Assembly: GCF_025024155.1 (NCBI RefSeq)
Contig: NW_026251715.1
Span: 310,001-374,000 of the forward strand
Length of the DNA stretch: 64,000 nt
Direction: 5' to 3'
Source: Gamsiella multidivaricata
Lineage: Eukaryota > Mortierellomycota > Mortierellomycetes > Mortierellales > Mortierellaceae
Below the pieces are notes generated by a model. It was not told the origin of the DNA. It searched no databases and saw nothing but the letters and a program-made list of their open reading frames with translations. Positions 56,941-64,000 of the stretch are shown piece by piece. Every line of letters begins with the position of its first letter. Position 1 is the stretch's first letter. The translations under genes were made by a program, and so were the position numbers.

Positions 56941-57299
56941 GGTGTTGGCTGCAATGGAGAAAAGAGAAAGTGAGGGTGTGTGAGTGAGGGTGCGAGTGAG
57001 TGTGTGATGAATGAGAGGAGCGAGTTGAAGAACAGAAGAGACAAAAAATGAGCGCATACCTCTTTTGGACTTGCGAAGCTAGCTTGGCATGTATGAGATT
57101 ATGAGATGCAGCTCGGAAAAAAGGGTCCAATAACCTTAATGTAAAAGTGCGTCAAAGCACTGCTTGCGTCTGGATTAAGAAGTAAATAGCTCGAATAAAA
57201 ATCAAATCGAGGCAGCATACATGACAAGCATAGCAAAACGAATAATTTATGGGTGTAATAAACTCGTCTATAGGGCATTTCTCTATATCCAATATGCGT
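56941..57299. other. Intergenic between VAMP7 and ADCK1/MCP2 genes
   Basis: VAMP7 promoter side and the 3' flank of the ABC1-kinase gene, both on the minus strand. It includes a GT/GA-rich stretch at about 56970-57010. Nothing else is supported. Confidence 0.45.
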
Positions 57300-60006
57300 C
57301 TAGTTGATAGCCTTGGCAACATCCGTGCCGACCCACCAGAGCCACAACCGCAGGAGCCCCTCGACTGCCCAAAGTCTCCACCGCATCCCAAAGCTGTCCC
57401 ACAGATATCCGAGACTACGATACAGCGTCGGTGTGTCTCCAAACAGGTACCAACGATTCTTCGGTCCCAGTCCGAGCTGCCTGCCATGCGCCCGAGTCGC
57501 CTCTGAGCTGTTATCGTCCTTCTCGTCCTCAATTCCATACCACCACGATGCCAGCCAGCCCCATCGGCCATTCAGTCGGCTTAATCTCCGCTGTTCGCGC
57601 TTCGACCGTCGCTGTTGCTCCTCCTCCCGAGTCTCGGACCAGACGCCCTTAGTCGCATACATGGCATTGATGTGGAACCGCTCAACGTTTTCTCCGCCCA
57701 ATTGCTGATGGATACCGCGCGTGAGATTGATGGTCCTGAAGATCAACAGCATGTCACGGGGCAAGACCTCGAGGAACTCAAATACCTCCGCCATGGTCAC
57801 ATTCTTCATCGACGACCTGAGTTCCTTCTTTTGTTCCGCCGTCATGCCCTCACCAATCTTCTGTCCCGAGTTCGCAGGTCGCTGGATAAAGATGAGGGGG
57901 ATGAAGCCAATGTATTGCTCGGGGATGCCAATGGTCGTCGAAGCGCTATGAAGTAACTTGTGATCATTGAGGATCAAGGCCCGCCAAAGCAGACAATAAT
58001 TGTACCGAAAATTGTCGTCCATAGTGCGATAGAGCCCATGATCCAGTAGAACAAAGCGACATTTTCCTGTGTTCTCGTCCTTTGAGATCAAGATATTACC
58101 AGCCTAATATTGACACAGATGGCACAAAATAATAATAAAATAATTAGTGATCCACGAGTAAAAAATGTAACAACACGATATGTTGACATGGACTGGAGGA
58201 TTGACTCACATGAGGATCGCAGTGCAGGACACCATGCTGAAAAATCATCTCCGCAAATACTTCGAGCAAGGTCGTCCGAACCCATTTTGGAGAAATATCC
58301 ATTTTCTGAAGTCCTTCGACATCATTGACCTTGATGCCCTTTATGAACTCCATGGTCAAGATCTTTTTGGATGAAAGGTCCCAGAAGATTTCAGGCACGT
58401 AAAAATCAGATCGCTTTTTGAACCGCTCCTTTGTTGCTTCGCCGTTCCTGTGCACGAAAACGTTACAATCATTTGGTCAGTAATCCTTGCCTCCCCGCAC
58501 ATCATAAAGTAGACTCAAAAACCCAGGCGCATGTTTGTTTATACCTCGCCTCGTTCGTAAAGTCAAATTCAGACGTGAGATTATCTCGGAACTCTTCGAC
58601 GATCCAGCCAAGTTCAAACTCGGGGAACAAAAACCCCACCATATTTGAAAGCGTCTGCATAGTCCACATATCGGCTATTCATTCATAGGAAGAGAGACGC
58701 TTAGTATAACATTATCTAGGAGATGTCAAAGAACGTTACATTGTCGCATGGTTACTACGTACTTGTGAAAAGGCGAGACACGTTGATGTACTGCACTTTG
58801 ACCGCCGCCAACCTCCCGTCCATTGTTACCGCTAAATAAAAGTAGAGTTGTAAAGATGGATGGTTCAGTCTCATCAAATTAGACCATCGAGCAGAGAGAC
58901 ATCGTGATCCATTCAGAGAACAAACCTCGGTGGACCTGGGCTAAACTGGCAGCTGCCAGAGGTACTGGATCAAACTCCCGAAACAAATCAAGCGGACGTT
59001 GGCCAAATTCCTCTAAAAAGACCTGCTCAACTTCCTTCATGCCTTTGAATGGTGCCCGATCCTGCAATACTGACAACGTATTAGTATATTCCGGCGGGAC
59101 AATATAGGTCAAAGAGGCTAAGTAAAACGGAGCATAGAAAAAAGAGATCAGTAACATGTCTCCCTGAACATGCGATGCCCTGAAACTGAGGCTCACACAG
59201 ATCGCAAGTGGTTCACAACATACCAACATGCTGTCCAGCCTTGCAGTAGATTCCGGTGTTGAGACGACACAAACGCAGCAACCTGTCAGCACAGCGCTGA
59301 TGTACGACCTTGCGTTCTGCCTTGTAGGTATCAGAAGTGTAGCCGACTGAGGCATATCGCAAATGCAGAATCTTGTAATCCGCCATACATAAGCATCTAC
59401 GACACGCAATGATAAAGTGCAACTGTCAGTACAACTAAACATCTCACACCAATCGTGAGCGACTGAACCTCAATCTGAGTTTCCTTTTCAGGGACGAATC
59501 GTTATAGTTCTGTACCCTGTGACAAAGGTCGCCAGCGATCGAAAGAGCGCTGCGCTGTAAAGGGTCGCCTGTTCGTGGTAAGAAGGGCTCCAGGCAATGC
59601 CCACAGCCGAGATCACAGTGCCAACACCGAGTCCGACCCAGAATCCTTGTCTGATTCGCTGTCTGAGTGATCCTGGAGTGTTAAATAGGCCTTGTGCCCG
59701 AGGAATGTCGTTCGCTGTCGCACTCTTGGATCGGATTTGAGTCCGCGTCCCGGTCCGATTGAAAAAAGTCGTTCCTCCTGCTCTGAATTCGCTGAGCGCA
59801 GTTGATCGAATTGGCTGTGTTGAGGCAGTTGAAGGTAGCACTTTATGGGAGATAGGGGATGTGTGCAACTGATTGTAGCCCAATGTCCGTGCCCTAGCCA
59901 AAAAGCCGAGCTGAAGTTGGTGGATGTTCTGGAGTGGTTGGTTTGAATGCATGCATGCCTGTCTTGCAAGATGCAAGACGACATTTCTCCCATGGAGGAC
60001 CGACAT
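57300..60006 (-). CDS. MCP2: ABC1/UbiB-family mitochondrial kinase-like protein (ADCK1/MCP2)
   Basis: Atypical kinase-like protein of the mitochondrial inner membrane; yeast Mcp2 and ADCK1 act in mitochondrial lipid homeostasis. 698 residues from exons 59516-60006, 59224-59396, 58926-59117, 58763-58831, 58545-58674, 58210-58447 and 57300-58103; every phase matches. N-terminal 110 residues are basic/hydroxylated (presequence), then one hydrophobic helix (FWVGLGVGTVISAVGIAWSP). UbiB hallmarks: KxGQ in IYCKAGQHVG, Ala-rich loop DPVPLAAASLAQVHRG in place of a Gly-rich loop, AAVKVQY lysine, EEFRDNLTSEFDF, catalytic FQHGVLHCDPHAGN and metal-binding FVLLDHGLYR. The C-terminus (RNRYNY onward) is the ADCK1/ADCK5-type helical extension ending in WLWWVGTDVAKAIN. 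All active-site residues are present. Secure to family; ADCK1-type rather than COQ8 is inferred from the N-terminal helix and C-terminal length. Confidence 0.92.
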
Positions 60007-61530
60007 GCACGGTCAGAGCTGATGTGGGCGAAGGGTTCTTGTGTGGTTGAGCGTCAAGTTGCGGGCGAGGGAAAGAGAGGAGAAGTAGAGGACGACTGAA
60101 ACAGAAAAAGGTGTGCAGGGTCAAGTCCTTAATGAAAAAGGTATGAACAAAGAAAGAGGCTCTTTTATTAGATTTTTGGGTTGGGTTGGGGGGCCAATCT
60201 ATAGAGACCTGCCAGCGATAGTTAGATTGTTCGTGGTAAAAAAACGCTCCCCAATACGAATGCTATCATCCGGCTATACAAGTTTTGTTATTTTTTCTTC
60301 ATCGCCCCTGAATCTCGCTGCCGAATCAGCTTTTTGCGCATCGGAGCATGCCGTTGTCTTCTCAAGCCCCAGTTTGCTTACACTAGCCGCGAGCGTTTTT
60401 CTCAAAAACCATTTTTTATCCTCATCCAAAATTTCATCATCCCAAGAACTCAGCCCAGACACGACTTTCCGCAAAACAGAGCACGACATCGACTTTGCAG
60501 GCACTGATTTACTTATACCAGCCTTGATTGTTTCTTCATAGAGCGCGTTCTTAGAATCACCATTACTGGTCATCAATTTCAAATGACATTCAAACGTTAC
60601 CAAGGTATGGCCAACCTCTGTATGTCATGAACCATAAGAAAAGTCAAGGCACTCGTTTATACTTTCGTTTTAGATCGCGACCGACGTCAGAAGAAGGAGC
60701 GACGCAAAGAGAGAATCGACCAACAAATTGCGAGCGAGTTGGTCATAGGTTGGGACGAAGCCTTGGGTGCTGGCTTCGACGACTATATAAAATGGGTCTT
60801 CAGAAAGTTTATAAATAACGACAGGTTTGTGTAACAATCAGACAATCACCCACTCGATCGTATTCCCTCGAAGGGCTAGCACAAAAACGAGGTACACGAA
60901 ACACATTCCACAGGAGCAGCAGTTCCTTGCGCATACCTGTTTCGTGTATCGAATGCACTCTTCAGGGTCTAGCCGTTGAAAGACTGGGGAGTCTTCTTCA
61001 CATCTCCTCCCGCAGGTAAGCAGGCACTTACGCAGGCACCTAGGCGGTTATGGGAACTGAGTCCAGTTGGAGATTGGTGGCAAACCAATTCGCACCCTCG
61101 GAATCCTTTTCGCACAGACATATTGGGCGGGATCGAGACCCATTATTGACACGTCAACAAGGCTCCGAGAAATGATTGGCTAGTTGGTCTCCAGTGTTCT
61201 TCCAGTGCATCCCCAGGATCTGTGCTGTCTCCCCACCTCCCCAAGTGCGATCCATGTTCCCGCACGTGACAGCACATGGAGTGATTGTGTGCCTGTCTAA
61301 TTGTGCACGCGGGAACGGTGCTTCTTCTCAGATCCTGGGGGTTTGCGTGTATTCAGTTCAATTGAATCAACTTTTTTGGGGGAGGGAGGGAGGGCCTGTG
61401 TCTGTGAACGTGCTTCCTTCCGTTGGAATAAATATAACGATCGCACTCTCCTCTGCTTCTCTCCTCTTCCTTCCCTTCATCCCCCTTCCTGATCCTCGCT
61501 TCTGATTCCTAGAACCTGTTTTTTTTCGCC
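60007..61530. other. Intergenic, divergent MCP2/OPI3 region
   Basis: Promoters of the ABC1-kinase gene (minus) and OPI3 (plus). A minus-strand frame at 60274-60603 is charged and protein-like (SSWDDEILDEDKKWFLRKTL) but overlaps an equally long plus frame and has no recognisable family. I list it only as a possible short gene. A pyrimidine-rich leader precedes OPI3. Confidence 0.4.
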
Positions 61531-62739
61531 ATGGACATTCTGCAGTGCTACAACGACTCGCGACTCAGCGTCGACTGGAACGACAAGCGCATGTGGTTCT
61601 CAGTCGCATCAATCATCTTCAACCCCACCTTTTGGAACATCGTCGCCAGAAAAGGTTCGCTTCTTTCTGATCCCCCTTCAACGGCTTGCAGCGTCTCGAA
61701 AGAAGCAAAGAAAAGTCGTCGTTAACATCAAGATTCTATCTATCATCTACAGAGTATCGCTCAAAGTTCATCACGCGCATATTTAACGGCAATGGACTCT
61801 ACGGATGCTACGCCTTGGCCGCCACCATCTTCACCCTCGGTTTGATCCGCGATGCAATGTAAGCGCGTACACTATGAAGTACGTGTATACAAAGACTTTA
61901 TTGTTCCGACAGACTAATTAACCTGAGACCATATCTGATCTGTCCTTTCTTAACAGCTTTAAGAATGCAATTGATCACCAGCCTCAGGCAAAGTGCATGG
62001 ATCAGCTCCCTATCCAGGCCTTGGGCGTGCTTCTGTTCGCTGTCGGCAACATCTTTGTCCTCTCTTCCATGTGGGTCCTCGGAGTCACCGGCACTTATTT
62101 GGGTATGAACACCGTTTTCAGGACAATTGTTAGGAACCAGGACTGTGAGAGCAATTGAATGGTCTGCGGAGCCATAACATGATGCTAATACCATGATCTG
62201 TGCTCTTTGCTTGATATTCTATTAGGCGATTACTTTGGCATCTTGATGGACGAGCGCGTTACCTCGTTCCCTTTCAACGTCAACGAGAACCCTATGTACA
62301 ACGGCACCGTGATGATCTTCCTCGGGACATCCATTTGGTTCGTAGAATAATCAGCAATTGCCTGTTTGACCATCGACGGACATGAACGTGTGATATGAAT
62401 AGCTAACTAACACGACTGTTGTTGTCAATGCTTAGGTCCTTGAGCCCTGCCGGAATTTACTTGTCATGCATTGTCCACTTTGTCTACCGCATCGCCTTGA
62501 AATTTGAAGGGTAAATTTACTGATCAAATGCACACGGAGGTCAATAAGGATGCGTTTGTTCATCTCAATAGAGTATTGACAGGCGATTTATGCTGCTTCC
62601 TTTCAATTGCACATCAAATAGTCCTTTCACGACCAAAATCTACAGCAAGCGCGAGGAGGAGCGTGCAGCTGCCAAGACTGCTGCCCCTGCCAAGAGCAGC
62701 AAGAAGAACAGCAAGTCGTCGACGAAGAAGGATCTGTAA
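61531..62739 (+). CDS. OPI3: Phosphatidyl-N-methylethanolamine N-methyltransferase (OPI3/PEMT)
   Basis: ER-membrane enzyme that adds the last methyl groups to phosphatidylethanolamine to form phosphatidylcholine with SAM. 226 residues from six exons: 61531-61654, 61753-61858, 61957-62102, 62226-62337, 62436-62510 and 62622-62739. Visible family segments: [97 protein letters not shown] and [20 protein letters not shown] with [14 protein letters not shown]. About four membrane helices alternate with these SAM- and phospholipid-binding loops. The end is Lys/Ser-rich ([15 protein letters not shown]). Intron 5-6 splits GP of FEGPFT. All phases agree. Yeast OPI3 is about 206 residues; here the basic tail adds length. 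Very secure. Confidence 0.95.
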
Positions 62740-62931
62740 ATCGACCTAGGAACTGCGAAAGAGCGATCTAAAGGAATTATCTAGTATAGAAATAAAAATG
62801 GAGACTGCCTTTTCAAATGATAACACAAGAGCGCGCGTTGACAGGACCACTGCCCATTCACATTTCCCGAACCGCAACTCCTCTACATATTTTACTCCTG
62901 TTATAACCGCGTATTCAAAACTAACACCACT

Positions 62932-64000
62932 ATGCCCACCGATAAAACTGTTGTCGTCAAAGTCGAGAAAGTAGAGGCGGTTATTATGGAGAGCGTGGCC
63001 GTGAAGCAGGAACCAATAGAGAATGTGCTCCTTGTGAAGAAGGAGGAGGATGACAAAGAGAATGTGAAAGTGAAGAAGGAGGAGGATGACAAAGGGAATG
63101 TGAAAGTGAAGAAGGAAGAGGAGGAGGAGAAGGACAAGGACAAGGACAAGGACAAGGAGCTGGTTCTAGAAGGCTACCAAAAGATGGAGAAAATTGGAGA
63201 AGGAACATACGGAGTCGTCTACAAAGCAACGTGAGTTCGTATTCAATGAGAATGGAATGGCGCCCAATGGAATCGCGGAATGTGTGCGACGACACGAGCA
63301 CCACTATGCACACCCCACCTTAACAACCCAGAATCTTTTGTTGCTACTGTTTTCTGTAGCCACAAAGTTTCAGGAAGGATCGTTGCTCTGAAAAAGATCC
63401 GCCTGGAGAACGAGGACGAAGGTACTAAGGTCCCTCCCTCACGGTTCACATCGATGCTGAGGTCGTTAATTTTAAACTAACTGGCGCTATGGTCTGATGT
63501 ATAGGCGTACCCAGCACTGCCATCAGGGAGATTTCACTGCTGAAGGAACTCAAGCATGTTAATGTTGTGCAGTAAGTCATCAAGCCTGGATCGTATTTCC
63601 TCGTTCTGCGGGTACATGCGCATGAACAATGCGACTCTTTGTTTTGACCACATTTCCTCGAAATAGAAACAACAACAATAGACACCTTTCTAAGACTTCT
63701 TTGTACAAATGAAATATCTGCCAAAATAGGTTGCTCGATATCATTCACGACGAGACCAAGCTGTACCTAGTTTTCGAGTTCCTGGATCTGGACTTGAAAA
63801 AATACATGGATATTCTGCCTACGACAACAGGAGCAGGATTGCCAATGGACCAGGTCAAGGTATTCCTTCAATCGGATATAGACCATCAGTCATGAACTAT
63901 TTTCAGGAACTAATGGTTGCTATCACTCGACTGCTCTGATTAATGCATTTCCTCGCCTTTTCGTGTCACGACAGGACTTTCTCTATCAACTGCTTCGTGG
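62932..64000 (+). CDS. CDK1: Cyclin-dependent kinase CDK1/Cdc2 type, N-terminal part (runs off right edge)
   Basis: Master cell-cycle kinase. Exons seen: 62932-63230, 63360-63421, 63505-63571, 63730-63859 and 63975 onward. Kinase N-lobe: MEKIGEGTYGVVYKAT (glycine loop with the inhibitory Thr-Tyr pair), HKVSGRIVALKKIRLENEDE (catalytic Lys), cyclin-binding helix VPSTAIREISLLKELKHVNV, LLDIIHDETKLYLVFEFLDL, DLKKYMDIL and DFLYQLLRG at the right edge. PSTAIRE is exact, which marks the CDK1/2 class. Unusually, about 80 residues precede the kinase domain: basic and acidic tandem repeats with KKEEDDK units and a (KD)n tract, absent from ordinary Cdc2, which begins only a few residues before the glycine loop. 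ATG 62932 is the first in frame; downstream in-frame ATGs exist (M19 and the Met just before EKIGEG). Kinase identity is certain; the extension needs transcript support. Confidence 0.93.

Noticed and set aside
60274..60603. Minus-strand 109-codon charged frame
   Set aside because: Could be a small gene, but there is no family resemblance and a longer plus frame overlaps; left as a note in the intergenic entry.
1..64000. CRISPR array, prokaryotic operon or phage structures
   Set aside because: No direct-repeat/spacer pattern; spliceosomal introns and eukaryotic tRNAs show a nuclear fungal genome.

Overview
This window is a piece of a fungal nuclear genome. Genes are intron-rich and monocistronic. 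Introns are short (about 50-230 nt) with GTRNGT donors and AG acceptors. Two tRNA genes, polyQ/polyE-coding tracts and long A/T homopolymers are present. Protein styles point to early-diverging fungi: a Mia40 without a membrane anchor, VAMP7, a CDC2-type kinase, and above all a NACHT ATPase with pentapeptide and WD40 repeats of the kind amplified in Mortierella-like Mucoromycota. I infer Mortierellomycotina. This rests on protein resemblance by eye, not on a search.

Layout. 1-4854 carries three minus-strand genes: eEF1B-gamma (its 3' part runs off the left edge), ribose-phosphate pyrophosphokinase, and an FYRN/FYRC nuclear protein. 4855-12130 is gene-poor and mobile-element-rich: a 365-bp palindromic TA-flanked MITE, short CCGTGAGATTAT inverted repeats, a decayed SWIM/MULE-type transposase end, and two or three broken reading frames. 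12165-12438 holds a divergent tRNA-Ser/tRNA-Leu pair. 13311-15460 is an 11-finger zinc-finger gene with a very long empty upstream region to about 20.1 kb. 20.1-31.7 kb is accessory again: two decayed unknown genes, a large NACHT/pentapeptide/WD40 gene with two in-frame stops, a stray degenerate 28S rRNA fragment, and an intact MIA40.

31.9-64 kb is mostly housekeeping. In order: septin, TMEM70-like mitochondrial protein, BEM46/ABHD13 hydrolase, a small CAAX-box protein, a methyltransferase with a myristoylation signal, a 4.7-kb intergenic region with (GA)n arrays, a polytopic membrane protein, ETP1/BRAP, BUD31, MIC10, CCT2, VAMP7, the ABC1 kinase ADCK1/MCP2, OPI3, and the first part of a CDK1 gene that runs off the right edge.

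Themes. Mitochondrial biogenesis and membrane lipids recur (MIA40, TMEM70-like, MIC10, ADCK1/MCP2, OPI3). Protein and RNA homeostasis is also represented (eEF1B-gamma, CCT2, ETP1, BUD31). There is no operon logic: neighbours are divergent, convergent or tandem with their own promoters. All splice junctions given were derived by eye from GT/GC...AG sites that keep frame and family conservation. They are not transcript-supported.
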